Below, piece by piece: positions 7,901-16,323 of a stretch of DNA of 25,552 nucleotides. Each line of letters starts with the position of its first letter. The stretch's first letter is position 1. Origin of the DNA: Bacteroidales bacterium. GTDB taxonomy: Bacteria; Bacteroidota; Bacteroidia; Bacteroidales; UBA932. Made by a program: the position numbers and the translations under genes. The notes under the pieces are model-generated. The model was not told where the DNA came from. It saw nothing but the letters and a program-made list of their open reading frames with translations, and did not search any database. The stretch covers positions 1 to 25,552 of the forward strand of contig JAILAO010000167.1 in NCBI GenBank assembly GCA_024681565.1, given 5' to 3'.

Positions 7901-8010
7901 GTTTCGATTTCGGTAGCGAGGGCGCTGACCTGGGCGGGTGTCTGCGCATGGGCGGCCGGTGTAGCGCACAGCGCCAGCAGGATGAGGAAATAACAGGAAA
8001 AGCGGTTCAT
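4978..8010 (-). CDS. Secreted fusion: AGE-family sugar 2-epimerase + GH30-like (clan GH-A) glycoside hydrolase
   Basis: A 1010-aa protein with a signal peptide (1-22, ending AAHAQ). Residues about 30-415 are an (alpha/alpha)6-type AGE/cellobiose-2-epimerase-like domain: GGFYG (56-60), WTFSRAF (84-90), NTHIHLLEA (210-218), GHDIETSWLLYEA (272-284), WWPQCE (334-339), HGGWH (376-380) and CPYHN (400-404). The histidines expected at the active site (H212/H214, H273, H403) are present. Residues about 420-605 look like a beta-sandwich. Residues about 610-890 resemble a GH30/COG5520 TIM barrel opening FAGFGGNFR (612-620), with a candidate acid/base in SFNESD (E745) and a candidate nucleophile in LLVAEGS (E840). 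A C-terminal beta domain follows (about 925-1010). It is exported and divergent from GH2-SusC-SusD, so it probably processes the same glycan. The substrate cannot be read from the sequence. Confidence 0.85.
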   Translation of the reverse strand: MNRFSCYFLILLALCATPAAHAQTPAQVSALATEIETDLTGNILPFWTTHAVDPDGGFYGTLSFEGQPEPDADKGAILNARILWTFSRAFRTYGLESYRERADRAAAYFKQHFIDPKYGGVYWTLDPEGKVKDATKQTYATAFGIYGLSEHFRATGDLSSLEAARTLFRYIQDRTLDRTGRGYFEVLARDGSRTGAEGVDGQTGATKTMNTHIHLLEACTNLYLAWPDPEVKTALTDLLDLLQTKLYHAQTHHLILFCNDSWKTIGAVDSFGHDIETSWLLYEAAEALGDPQRLAAVRRQTLDMVDTALAEGLNAAGAMRYERSASGYRDNLSWWPQCETVIGCINAWQITGESRYFEAARRNWDFIRTHFIDTLHGGWHMALAADGTPAREPKGSLWNCPYHNARMGFELRTRLAPRTVHTEVMAWSNITGVRSEGELIDFESSLRVGRPGGPLEVSGRERQNGIRYRREGAVQTTVTPMHSGATVTQYVEDVDEATVRLKWEAVAGETRDDAVYFCMDFSPRHYAGADIRISGRRIAVTAPERSISLTFNKSVKTFVREEGGDKVLYVTLLPRMKKGAAASCEAVLTVSGTHHHETATISLDTSRPGRAFAGFGGNFRIQNVQKDPEVIDYCLKHMRVAFGRVEFPWAQWAPEAGRRVDRPTDHIVRSAEMARRLKQAGMPVIVSAWFPPEWAAERTTRSDGTSRAWRLKPELREQIYASIASYLLFLKTDYGVEADYFSFNESDLGIDVVHTPEEHRDFIKTFGKYMADKGLRTLMLLGDNSDATTYDFIVPALGDPEALRYVGAVSFHSWRGCDDATLQRWAEAARRIHVPLLVAEGSTDAAAHQYPGIFNESTFALYEINLYTRICAICQPQSILQWQLTSDYSPLWGDGIYGSDGPLRPTQRFWNLRQLSLTPADAFSVPAACGKQDVNVAAFVNIARGESAVHIVNNAASCPAVVTGLPASSTRAVVLVTNAASNSVASCISVSGGRAELELPAESFISIYAR

Positions 8011-8032
8011 ACCAACGGGATTGGGGTTTTTA

Positions 8033-8040
8033 CAAATGTA
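8033..8040 (-). promoter_or_regulatory. -7 box for the epimerase-hydrolase gene
   Basis: On the minus strand TACATTTG (8040 to 8033) matches TAnnTTTG, 22 nt upstream of the ATG at 8010. A TTTG at 8067-8064 is 23 nt away, longer than usual, so the -33 element is uncertain. Confidence 0.55.
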
Positions 8041-8137
8041 ATGATTTTGTGGGGTTCAATCCGCAAATTACTCATCTTGATTGATATACCTACCTTCATT
8101 GACCGATTCACAAACCCGATTCTGCCCATGAAAGAAC

Positions 8138-8145
8138 TAACTTTG
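8138..8145 (+). promoter_or_regulatory. -7 box for the GH2-SusC-SusD operon
   Basis: TAACTTTG matches TAnnTTTG. No matching -33 is seen 19-20 nt upstream, as in many activated promoters. If used, it gives a leader of about 130 nt to the ATG at 8282, containing the hairpin at 8170-8205 and an AT-rich end. Confidence 0.5.
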
Positions 8146-8169
8146 TGATGGAATTTGGTTAGATGGGAT

Positions 8170-8205
8170 CAGGGGCGGTCAACGGCAGAGAATCGCCCGC
8201 CCCTG
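8170..8205 (+). promoter_or_regulatory. Leader hairpin upstream of the GH2 gene
   Basis: Inverted repeat CAGGGGCGG (8170-8178) and CCGCCCCTG (8197-8205) with an 18-nt loop, followed by TTTCCC. It lies between the candidate promoter and the start codon, so it would be in the transcript leader. It could attenuate or stabilise the mRNA; the T tract is too short to call it a plain terminator. Confidence 0.4.
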
Positions 8206-8281
8206 TTTCCCATAAATTCGAGGACACGGGACAATATACCACTATATATAACCATTTATTAACCAAAACCCTTAGGACTCG

Positions 8282-10723
8282 ATGAAATCTATTATCTCTT
8301 CCGGCCGTAGCGCATTGGCTTTGCTCGCGGCCTCCGCAATTTTGTTGTTTGCGGGATTCCGGGCGGATGCCCGGTCTTCCGAAGTCTCGGGTACCGGGGT
8401 TGACGGACGCGAGACTGTCAATCTCAACCTGGGCTGGGATTTCCATCTGGGCGATGGAGATCCTGCTTCTTTCAAGGACTGGGAGCCTGTAAATCTCCCG
8501 CATGATTATCAGATAAGCCAGCCCTGGGTCGAACCCCAGCCAGGGGATGCCGGAGATTTCGGGGACCAGGCCAGCAACAGCTCGTCTCGTCTTTCCTCCC
8601 GGGCTTTCAAAGAGATGGGAGCCGGCTGGTACCGCAAGGCCCTGACCCCGTCCCCGGACTGGAAAGGCAAGCGGATCCTGCTGGATTTCGAGGGTGTCAT
8701 GCTCGTCGGGGACGTCTATCTGAACGGCGAGCGTGTCGGCGGGACGGACTACGGCTACGTCGGTTTTGAGATCGACTTGTCCGACAAACTCGTCTATGGC
8801 AAGCCCAACGAGATCCTGGTGCGTGCGGATACCGGGATTCCGATGAATTCACGCTGGTACACCGGCGGCGGCCTGTTCCGCGACGTGAACCTCGTCCTGA
8901 CCCCGGCCGGGACGTATTTCCCGCGCCACCCGCTGTACATCCTGGCGGACATGCAGGGTCATGTCGAAGTCAAGGCTGATATCGTCATGGAAACGGATGC
9001 GGGGGAACTGACCGTCAAGGTCGAGATCCTGGACCCTGACGGGAAAACCGTTGGTGGGAATGAGGGCACACTCCGTTTCGCCCGCAGAAGGGCCGATTAT
9101 GAATATGTCAGCGAGACCATCACGGTGCCCGATCCTCTTCTTTGGGATTGTGAGCATCCTGTGCTCTATGCTGCCAAAGTTTCCCTGCTTGACAAGTCCG
9201 GCCGGGTGATCGACAGCGTATGCGACCGTTTCGGTTTCAGAACCATCGAATTCTCTCCGGAATTCGGTTTCAAACTCAACGGAAAGAAAGTCCTCCTGAA
9301 GGGCTCTGCCAACCATCACGATTACGGCTGCCTGGGCGCAGCCGCCTATCCGAAGGCCGCCCAGAAGCGGATCCAGCTTCTCAAGTCCTTCGGCCACAAC
9401 AGCATCCGGACGTCCCACAATCCGTACAGCGAAGCCTTCCTCGACCTTTGTGATGAGAACGGCATGCTTGTCGTCGATGAGCTGTACGACAAGTGGCTGA
9501 GGCAATATGCCGGCGGCCGCAAGGACTGGGAAGATATCTGGCAGTACGATGTCCGTGAATTCGTCACCCGGGACCGCAATCATCCGAGCGTGGTGATGTG
9601 GAGTCTCGGAAATGAATTGCAGACCTATGCGAACCTTCCGTACCGCGACTGGGGCGTCACGCCTTACCGCATGATGAAGGAACTCGTCCACCGTTATGAC
9701 GACAGCCGCCCGATCACCGTCGCCATGCATCCGCGCGGGCGCAACCATCAGACCGACAGCCTTCCGGCCCCCCTGGCACTTGAGACGGACGTCGCTTCCT
9801 ACAATTACCGGTATATGTACTTCCCGGGTGACGGCAAGAAATTCCCGTGGATGATGTTCTATCAGAGCGAGGCCAACAACAGTATCCCGCAGAACTTCTA
9901 TTCGATGAATCTCGACAAGGTCGTCGGCCTGGCCTACTGGGGTGCCGTCGGCTACCTCGGAGAAAGCGGCGGATGGCCGTCCAAAGGCTCCTCCGGCGGA
10001 CAGTTCGACATCACGCTGGAACCCAAGCCCATGGCCTACATGGTCAAGAGCATGTTCAGCGATGAACCCATGGTTTATATCGGCGTCGAGCGTGCTCCGG
10101 CGAAACGGCGGATGTGGAACGGCATGATGACGGGGTCTCCCACCATCGAGCATACCTGGAACCTGGAGAAAGGCACTACGATCGGCAAGCTCTATACTTA
10201 TACCAACGCCGAAGAGGTTGAACTCCGCCTCAACGGCAAAAGCCTGGGCGTGAAAAAGAATTCCCGGGAACCCAATGCCCGGAACATGATCCTCTGGGAA
10301 AACATAAAGTATGTCCCCGGAAAGCTTGAGGCCATTGCCCGTACGGGCGGAAAAGAGGTGGCGAGGAACACGCTCGAAACGACGGGCGAGGCCGTCCGGC
10401 TCGTCATGATCCCGGACCAGGGAACCTGGAAGGGCGACGGCCGGGACATCCAGTATGTCAGCGTCATCGCAGTGGACAGAAAGGGGAGAAAAGTATTTGA
10501 TGCCGACCATCTCGTCACGTTCAAGGTGGAGGGTGCCGCCGGGATCGCCGGCGTCGGCAGCGGGGATATGTCCAGCAACGAAAGCATGGTCGGTCCGCAG
10601 CATTCACTGTGGCACGGCGCCTGCCAGGTCGTGCTCCGCTCCGTTCCCGAGCCGGGTACCGTCATCCTGGAGGCCTCGGCAGACGGACTCAAGGGTGCCA
10701 GACTCGAGTTCCGGACAAGGTAA
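8282..10723 (+). CDS. Glycoside hydrolase family 2 (beta-galactosidase-like), secreted
   Basis: An 813-aa protein with an N-terminal export signal (hydrophobic stretch about 11-25). Domain order is typical for GH2: a sugar-binding jelly roll (about 45-210, with GWDFHLGDGD, NLPHDYQ, GVMLVGDVYLNGERVG and YTGGGLFRDV), an Ig-like domain (about 215-320), a TIM barrel (about 325-600), then beta domains of DUF4982-like type (about 620-813). The acid/base is E445 in MWSLGNE and the nucleophile candidate is E530 in FYQSEANN; RTSHNPYSEAFLDLCDENG (376-394) is the usual barrel motif. The specificity within GH2 (beta-galactosidase, glucuronidase or other) cannot be fixed. The gene starts the plus-strand operon and is followed 56 nt later by susC-like, so it probably acts in the periplasm on imported oligosaccharides. 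Confidence 0.92.
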   Translation: MKSIISSGRSALALLAASAILLFAGFRADARSSEVSGTGVDGRETVNLNLGWDFHLGDGDPASFKDWEPVNLPHDYQISQPWVEPQPGDAGDFGDQASNSSSRLSSRAFKEMGAGWYRKALTPSPDWKGKRILLDFEGVMLVGDVYLNGERVGGTDYGYVGFEIDLSDKLVYGKPNEILVRADTGIPMNSRWYTGGGLFRDVNLVLTPAGTYFPRHPLYILADMQGHVEVKADIVMETDAGELTVKVEILDPDGKTVGGNEGTLRFARRRADYEYVSETITVPDPLLWDCEHPVLYAAKVSLLDKSGRVIDSVCDRFGFRTIEFSPEFGFKLNGKKVLLKGSANHHDYGCLGAAAYPKAAQKRIQLLKSFGHNSIRTSHNPYSEAFLDLCDENGMLVVDELYDKWLRQYAGGRKDWEDIWQYDVREFVTRDRNHPSVVMWSLGNELQTYANLPYRDWGVTPYRMMKELVHRYDDSRPITVAMHPRGRNHQTDSLPAPLALETDVASYNYRYMYFPGDGKKFPWMMFYQSEANNSIPQNFYSMNLDKVVGLAYWGAVGYLGESGGWPSKGSSGGQFDITLEPKPMAYMVKSMFSDEPMVYIGVERAPAKRRMWNGMMTGSPTIEHTWNLEKGTTIGKLYTYTNAEEVELRLNGKSLGVKKNSREPNARNMILWENIKYVPGKLEAIARTGGKEVARNTLETTGEAVRLVMIPDQGTWKGDGRDIQYVSVIAVDRKGRKVFDADHLVTFKVEGAAGIAGVGSGDMSSNESMVGPQHSLWHGACQVVLRSVPEPGTVILEASADGLKGARLEFRTR

Positions 10724-10779
10724 GGTTAGTTATAACAATATATATCCAACTATCTACTAATTACTAACACCAAAGACAA

Positions 10780-13700
10780 ATGAAGAATCTATTTTTGAAT
10801 TGCTTCTTCAGAAAGGCGGCGTTGATTTCGCTCTTTCTGGGGATCTGCACCTTGTCTTTTGCGCAACATGCCATAAGCGGCAAGGTTGTCGACGTCTCCG
10901 GGACGCCGGTGATTGGCGCCAGCGTCGTGGTGCAGGGCAGCACTACGAACGGCGCGGTCGTCGATTTGAACGGCGAATTCAAACTGAACGTGCCCGAGGG
11001 CACGACGCTGGTGGTTTCCTGCATCGGGTACGCCGACCGGGTCATCTCCGTAGTCAAAGGCCAGGACAAATATGACATTGTCCTGAGCGAAGACAACGAG
11101 ATGTTGGAAGAGACGGTGGTCATCGGTTACGGTACGGCCCGTGTGCGTGATCTGACCGGTTCCGTCTCCACCGTGAGTTCGGATGACCTCGCCCTGCCTG
11201 TGTCCAACGTTGCACAGGCCCTTCAGGGCAAGATGGCCGGTGTCGTGGTCTCCATGAACGACGGTACCCCGGGCGCTGCCCCGCAGATCCGGGTGAGAGG
11301 TTCCAAGTCCATCACCCAGACGAACGATCCGCTCTACATTGTGGACGGTTTCCCCGTCAACAATCTGCAGGATGTCCCTGTGGACCAGATCAAATCCATC
11401 AATGTCCTGAAAGATGCCGCCGCAACGGCCATCTACGGATCCAGAGGTGCTGCCGGCGTTATCCTCGTGCAGACGAAGAACGCCATCGAAGGACAGACTA
11501 CGGTCAGCTACAACGGCTATGTCCAGATCAAGGACTCCTCCTACAACATCCAGAAAGTGATGCAGCCGCTCGATTACCTGAAGTTCACGCTGGGATATGC
11601 CCGTGACTATGCCAACTTCAACTACACCAACATGTTGAACTATTTCGGCATCAATGACTCCTCCATCGGAATCGACAACGGCAACCACTTCAGCGCGTAT
11701 GCCAACGCCAAGTCGCACAACTATCAGGACGACCTCTACAAGACCGGTATCACCCACAGCCACAACCTCACCGTGAGCACGGGTACGAAGAAGAACCGGG
11801 TGATGTTCTCCCTGAATTATCTCCATGACGACGGTACCGAAATCAATTCCTTCTACAACCGTCTGAATGCTTCCCTGAAGGCGATCCAGAATGTTACCGA
11901 CAGGCTGAGTCTCGAATTGAACGCCAGTTACTCCTATACTGCGAACAGAGGCGCGAACCGTTCTGCCGAGGCCTTCTGGTACCGTCCCATCGACAACCCC
12001 GCCGGCGACAGGACCAACGTTTCCGGTTTCGGTAACGGTTCTTCCTACATCGAGGACGAATCCAACCCGGTCGAACTTGCCTGGAACACCCAGAACACCA
12101 ACTCCGGTCATGGAATCCGGGGCATTGCCGCCATCAATTACAAACCGATCGACGCGCTCACCCTCCGGTCTGAGATCGGCCTTGGCGCCACGTTCGGCAA
12201 GGTCATGAACTTCAGCAACGGCTATGGCGCGACCTACAAATCCGCCGGTCTCACCCGTTCTGACAGGAACAGCCTGCACTGGACGACTACCGCCCAGTAC
12301 AACATCCCGTTCAGGAGCGAAGACCACCGGGCCGACATCATGATCGGTAACGAGTTGATCCGCTCGAATGGTTCCAGCATGTATTTCTACGGATATGAAT
12401 ATCCGGATAACTTCACGCGGGAGCAGGCTTTCGCCTTCATGAACCAGTTCGACAACAACTACACCTACACCACGTCCTATGACACGCCGGGCCGTGCGCT
12501 TTCCTTCTTCGGCAGAGCCAATTACGCCTTCAAGGACAGGTACCTCCTGACCGCGACGTTCCGCGCCGACGGTTCCAGCAAGTTCGCACCCAACAACCGC
12601 TGGGGTTATTTCCCTGCCGCGGCATTCGCATGGCGCGCGATCGACGAGCCTTTCATGGCCGGTACGAAGGACTGGCTCAGCAATCTCAAAGTCCGTCTGA
12701 GCTGGGGTGTTACGGGCAGTGACGCCATCAGCCCCAACCTGTGGAAAGAGATCTGGGAGCTCTCTTCGAGCAATACCAGTTATACGATGAGTGAGAAAGA
12801 GACCGACACGGAGAAGGACTACGGCAAGCCCTATGCTCCCGGTGCCATGATGATGAACAACGACCTCAAGTGGGAGTCCACCACCACCCGCAACCTCGGT
12901 ATCGACTTCGGCTTCTTCGATGACAGGCTCTATGGTACCATCGAAGGCTACTGGAGCACCACGAACGACCTGCTGATGCCTGTGTCCATCAACTCTTCGA
13001 CGGGATACACCTATCAGTACCAGAACATGGGTGTTGTCTCCAACAAGGGTATCGAACTCACGATCGGCGGCGACATCGTCCGTACGTCCGACTTCTCCCT
13101 GAGTGCGAACCTGATCTATAACTACAATGTCAACCGCATTGATAAACTCGCCGAGAGTATCAAGGTCAACACGTACGGCCAGTGGGTCAGCTCCGAGCGC
13201 GCTCCTATCAACGGTGAATTCATCCTCAAGGAAGGAATGGCCATGGGCACCGTGATGGCGTACAAGTATCTCGGATGGTACACCACGAGTGACTTCGATT
13301 ACGATGCGGCATCGGGCGTCTACACCCTGAAGGACGGCGTCCCTGATTTCGAGCTCGACTCCTACTGGACCAGCCTGAAGAGAGCGCCCGGCCAGACGGC
13401 GTTCCCGGGAACCATCAAATTCGAAGACCTGAACGGAGACGGCGCCCTCACCAATGACGATACCTACATCGTCGGCGAGATGACCCCGCGTTCGACCGGT
13501 TCCTTCAACCTGGAAGGCCGCTGGAAGAACCTTGATTTCTCTGCCAACTTCAACTATGTGATCGGCGGTATGATCATGAACTACGAGGCCCTCATGTCCC
13601 AATACGGAGCAAAGGACAACCGCTTCGGCGCCAACCGTCTCGAGATCGTCTCCGGAGCCTACACCGCCTATCGGTGGGGCAGCAACGGCGAACTCGAATT

Positions 13701-14055
13701 CGTGTCCACCCCGCAGGAACTGGATGCCCTGAATGCGAACGCCACGATGCACACGCCTTCTTCCATGAAGGGATTCCTGCTCGACTCTTTCCTCGAGGAC
13801 GCCTCCTATCTGCGGCTGAAGAACCTCACCGTGGGTTACACCCTGCCGAAGGATTTCACCACGAGGTTCGGGGTCAAAAACCTGAGAGTGTACTTCACGG
13901 CGACCAATCTCTTCACGCTGACCGGCTACTCCGGCCTCAATCCTGAGGTCAACACGAGCCGCAGCTCCTCCTACGGATTCCCGACTCCGGGCATCGACCG
14001 GAACGCTTATCCTATGGCCAAGGCCTATACTTTCGGCTTGAATGTTACTTTCTAA
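10780..14055 (+). CDS. SusC/RagA family TonB-linked outer membrane transporter
   Basis: A 1091-aa protein with a signal peptide (about 1-28, ending CTLSFA before QHAIS). A carboxypeptidase-regulatory-like domain follows at about 30-110 (ISGKVVDVSGTPVIGASVVV, GEFKLNVPEGTTL), then the SusC signature and plug (ETVVIGYGTARVRDLTGSVS through ALQGKMAGV, IRVRGSKSITQTNDPLYIVD and GSRGAAGVILVQTK, about 115-235). The remainder is a 22-strand-type beta-barrel ending in AKAYTFGLNVTF, with the terminal Phe required for barrel assembly. It imports oligosaccharides through the outer membrane, using TonB energy, together with the SusD lipoprotein 22 nt downstream. The 56-nt gap from the GH2 gene shows no TAnnTTTG box, so it is most likely cotranscribed with it. 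Confidence 0.96.
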   Translation: MKNLFLNCFFRKAALISLFLGICTLSFAQHAISGKVVDVSGTPVIGASVVVQGSTTNGAVVDLNGEFKLNVPEGTTLVVSCIGYADRVISVVKGQDKYDIVLSEDNEMLEETVVIGYGTARVRDLTGSVSTVSSDDLALPVSNVAQALQGKMAGVVVSMNDGTPGAAPQIRVRGSKSITQTNDPLYIVDGFPVNNLQDVPVDQIKSINVLKDAAATAIYGSRGAAGVILVQTKNAIEGQTTVSYNGYVQIKDSSYNIQKVMQPLDYLKFTLGYARDYANFNYTNMLNYFGINDSSIGIDNGNHFSAYANAKSHNYQDDLYKTGITHSHNLTVSTGTKKNRVMFSLNYLHDDGTEINSFYNRLNASLKAIQNVTDRLSLELNASYSYTANRGANRSAEAFWYRPIDNPAGDRTNVSGFGNGSSYIEDESNPVELAWNTQNTNSGHGIRGIAAINYKPIDALTLRSEIGLGATFGKVMNFSNGYGATYKSAGLTRSDRNSLHWTTTAQYNIPFRSEDHRADIMIGNELIRSNGSSMYFYGYEYPDNFTREQAFAFMNQFDNNYTYTTSYDTPGRALSFFGRANYAFKDRYLLTATFRADGSSKFAPNNRWGYFPAAAFAWRAIDEPFMAGTKDWLSNLKVRLSWGVTGSDAISPNLWKEIWELSSSNTSYTMSEKETDTEKDYGKPYAPGAMMMNNDLKWESTTTRNLGIDFGFFDDRLYGTIEGYWSTTNDLLMPVSINSSTGYTYQYQNMGVVSNKGIELTIGGDIVRTSDFSLSANLIYNYNVNRIDKLAESIKVNTYGQWVSSERAPINGEFILKEGMAMGTVMAYKYLGWYTTSDFDYDAASGVYTLKDGVPDFELDSYWTSLKRAPGQTAFPGTIKFEDLNGDGALTNDDTYIVGEMTPRSTGSFNLEGRWKNLDFSANFNYVIGGMIMNYEALMSQYGAKDNRFGANRLEIVSGAYTAYRWGSNGELEFVSTPQELDALNANATMHTPSSMKGFLLDSFLEDASYLRLKNLTVGYTLPKDFTTRFGVKNLRVYFTATNLFTLTGYSGLNPEVNTSRSSSYGFPTPGIDRNAYPMAKAYTFGLNVTF

Positions 14056-14077
14056 CGATACCTTTAGACATACTGCC

Positions 14078-16252
14078 ATGAAAAGAATATTTATTCCTCT
14101 TGCAATATTGGTGTTCGGGGCGATGGCCACTTCCTGTAACGAGCAGCTTGACGCTTCCAGCCCTGCCGTGGTTGATGCCAATTTCGTCTTCGGCAGCCTC
14201 ACGACCGCCAGGAGCGTCATGCTGGGCGCTTACAACCAATACCAATCTTCCGGTTTCTTCCCCAACATCGATGTCAACCACAACGATGTCGAAAGAGCCA
14301 ACCTCGGCTTTGTCGCCGATCAGTTCGGCGCCGGCCAGCTCTACGGCGGAAAGGTTTCTTATACCGTAGAGAACTTCAACATCAACGCAGGACATATCAA
14401 AGGGAAATGGGACAAGTATTACAAGATCATCGCCCTCTGCAACCAGGTCATCGACAATATCGAGGCTTTCGAGGACATCGATGAGATCAGGTCCACGGCC
14501 CCGAACGACTGGTCGGACATGCTCGGTCAGGCTTATTGTCTGCGTGCCTCCTGCTATTATGACATGGCCCGCTGGTTCGGAGATGTCATCTATATCGACA
14601 AATCCTACCAGATCACGAACGAGCTCACCAACAGGGACTACATCATCGAGAAAGAGATGGCCCATGTGATCGCGGCCGAACCTCTCATGTACTACCGCGG
14701 TCAGAACAACCATTTCTCCGACCAGATGACCAAGAACTATGCTGAGGGCCTGATCGCCCGCATGTGCTTCATGGAGGCCGGCTACCAGACCCGGCGGACG
14801 GATCTGGGCGCGGACTTCTACACGGATGGTGAGGGAAAGCCTCTTTCCTTCGATGTCTGGGGAACCGACGACAGCCGTGCGGCACAGTATGCCCGCAGAA
14901 GTGACTGGAAAGATTTCTATGTCAAGAGCATTCCCTGGCTCAAGAAAGAGGTTTACGAGACGCCCGGTTCGATCCTGACCGTCGTCGATCCCCGTTCGGA
15001 CAGCGAAAACCGCACCTATGGCAACCCCTTCCAGTGGTATTTCGAGCAGATCAATGACCTTATCATGGCCAAGGAAACGATCTATGAGCAGACCTATGCA
15101 GAGTATACGGGAGGCTCCCGCGTCGCATATGACCTGGGCCGCGCCTGCTCCGGCGGCGGTACCGGCTATCCGCCGAAGGCCAATGCCGGCGCCTGCGTCT
15201 ATCCGCTTACTTTCTACGACCTGTTCGATCCCGAGGATATGCGGCGTGATGTATCGATGACCGTTACCGCTTCGAACGGCAAGGGTCAGGAGATCATCAA
15301 CAACTACAACCTGTCCAACAGACAGACCGGCGGTGTTCAGATGAACAAATATGACGTCAACCGTCAGGAGAACCCTTCCGCCGTCAACACCCAGGCCGGT
15401 ATGAACCGTGTCATGATGCGCAAGGCTGACCTTATCCTGATGCTGGCCGAGGCGTATGCCCGGACCGGTGACGAGGCTTCCGCCGCCATCGAACTGAGGA
15501 AGGTGCACAACCGTGCCTTTGCCGACGACATCGAGGACCAGAAGTACAATGAACTTCTCGCTTCCGTGGGCGGCGACATGGTCGAGGCCATCCTGAAAGA
15601 AAGGATGCTCGAATTCGTCGATGAAGGTCTCCGTCGCTGGGACCTCGTCCGTACCGGGCAGTTCCCCCAGGTCGCCGTCGAGTTCCGGGCACGGCTCGTC
15701 CGTGAGATGGAGGAGATCAAGGCCAACGGGTACATCCAGTACGACAACGGCAACCAGTTCCCGAACTACATCTGGACCAAGACGGTCAACGGAAGGGAAG
15801 TCCTGGGTTACCGGCTCACCATGCAGACCCCTCCGGGCACCGACCCCGATACGGAAAAGGGCGCTCTTCTCATCCCGGGCTGGCGCGGTCAGCATGACGA
15901 CTGGGGTAAGGTCGCGGAGGAAGACGGATACGATCTCACCCGTCTGAAACTGGACGATTCCAACCTGGCGATCCGGGGACTCTTCCGTTACATCGATCCG
16001 GACAGTGCCGAGGCAAAGGCACTGGAGGCACAGGGCTACAAGAAGACCGAGTGGGGTATCGGAATGTATACCGTGAACGGCAAATACGATCCCGACCGCG
16101 AATTCCTCTGGAGCGCCTCCTTTATGTGTGGCTATACTGATGCGGATTATGCCGCCAAGAAGGCCCCTATCTACATGAATCCCTATGAGGCTTCCGTATG
16201 CGCTACTACGGGACTCAAGAACGGTTACGGATTCAAGAGCTCGATGGATTAA
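14078..16252 (+). CDS. SusD/RagB family nutrient-binding outer membrane lipoprotein
   Basis: A 724-aa lipoprotein: a signal peptide with lipobox MATSC (Cys20), then a SusD-like fold. Characteristic segments are the helical GKWDKYYKIIALCNQVIDN region, LGQAYCLRASCYYDMARWFG, LILMLAEAYARTGDEASAAI and the C-terminal AILKERMLEFVDEGLRRWDL. The start is ATG 14078 because it begins the signal peptide; an in-frame ATG at 14042 overlaps the susC-like stop. At 724 aa it is longer than the common 500-600 aa; the extra sequence appears in the middle (about 240-350) and at the C-terminus after about 540. It caps the barrel of the adjacent SusC partner and binds the glycan at the cell surface. A terminator follows directly. 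Confidence 0.95.
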   Translation: MKRIFIPLAILVFGAMATSCNEQLDASSPAVVDANFVFGSLTTARSVMLGAYNQYQSSGFFPNIDVNHNDVERANLGFVADQFGAGQLYGGKVSYTVENFNINAGHIKGKWDKYYKIIALCNQVIDNIEAFEDIDEIRSTAPNDWSDMLGQAYCLRASCYYDMARWFGDVIYIDKSYQITNELTNRDYIIEKEMAHVIAAEPLMYYRGQNNHFSDQMTKNYAEGLIARMCFMEAGYQTRRTDLGADFYTDGEGKPLSFDVWGTDDSRAAQYARRSDWKDFYVKSIPWLKKEVYETPGSILTVVDPRSDSENRTYGNPFQWYFEQINDLIMAKETIYEQTYAEYTGGSRVAYDLGRACSGGGTGYPPKANAGACVYPLTFYDLFDPEDMRRDVSMTVTASNGKGQEIINNYNLSNRQTGGVQMNKYDVNRQENPSAVNTQAGMNRVMMRKADLILMLAEAYARTGDEASAAIELRKVHNRAFADDIEDQKYNELLASVGGDMVEAILKERMLEFVDEGLRRWDLVRTGQFPQVAVEFRARLVREMEEIKANGYIQYDNGNQFPNYIWTKTVNGREVLGYRLTMQTPPGTDPDTEKGALLIPGWRGQHDDWGKVAEEDGYDLTRLKLDDSNLAIRGLFRYIDPDSAEAKALEAQGYKKTEWGIGMYTVNGKYDPDREFLWSASFMCGYTDADYAAKKAPIYMNPYEASVCATTGLKNGYGFKSSMD

Positions 16253-16272
16253 CCGACAGCTGCTTCTGAAGG

Positions 16273-16304
16273 AAAAAGGGTGCGACTCAGGCGCACCCTT
16301 TTTT
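16273..16304. terminator. Rho-independent terminator after the SusCD operon
   Basis: Stem GGGTGCG (16278-16284) and CGCACCC (16292-16298), 7-nt loop, preceded by A5 and followed by T6. The flanking A and T tracts let it work on both strands; the minus-strand agmatine deiminase gene ends at 16324. Confidence 0.9.
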
Positions 16305-16323
16305 CAATTCCTCACTCCCCGCC

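Noticed and set aside
6436..8148. 570-codon plus-strand frame opposite the epimerase-hydrolase.
   Set aside because: It would run across the promoter region and lacks any motif; the minus strand carries the conserved residues.
8849..10603. 584-codon frame antisense to the GH2 gene.
   Set aside because: Same reasoning: shadow of a well-supported gene.
10724..10779. Separate promoter for the SusC-like gene.
   Set aside because: The 56-nt AT-rich gap contains no TAnnTTTG box, so transcription from the GH2 promoter is simpler.
10789..14220. Open reading frame of 1143 codons antisense to the SusC-like gene.
   Set aside because: Valine/arginine/aspartate-rich translation without domains, fully opposite a clear susC-like gene. 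It is a shadow frame produced by GC-rich codon use.
14045..15895. 616-codon frame antisense to the SusD-like gene.
   Set aside because: Shadow frame without domain content.
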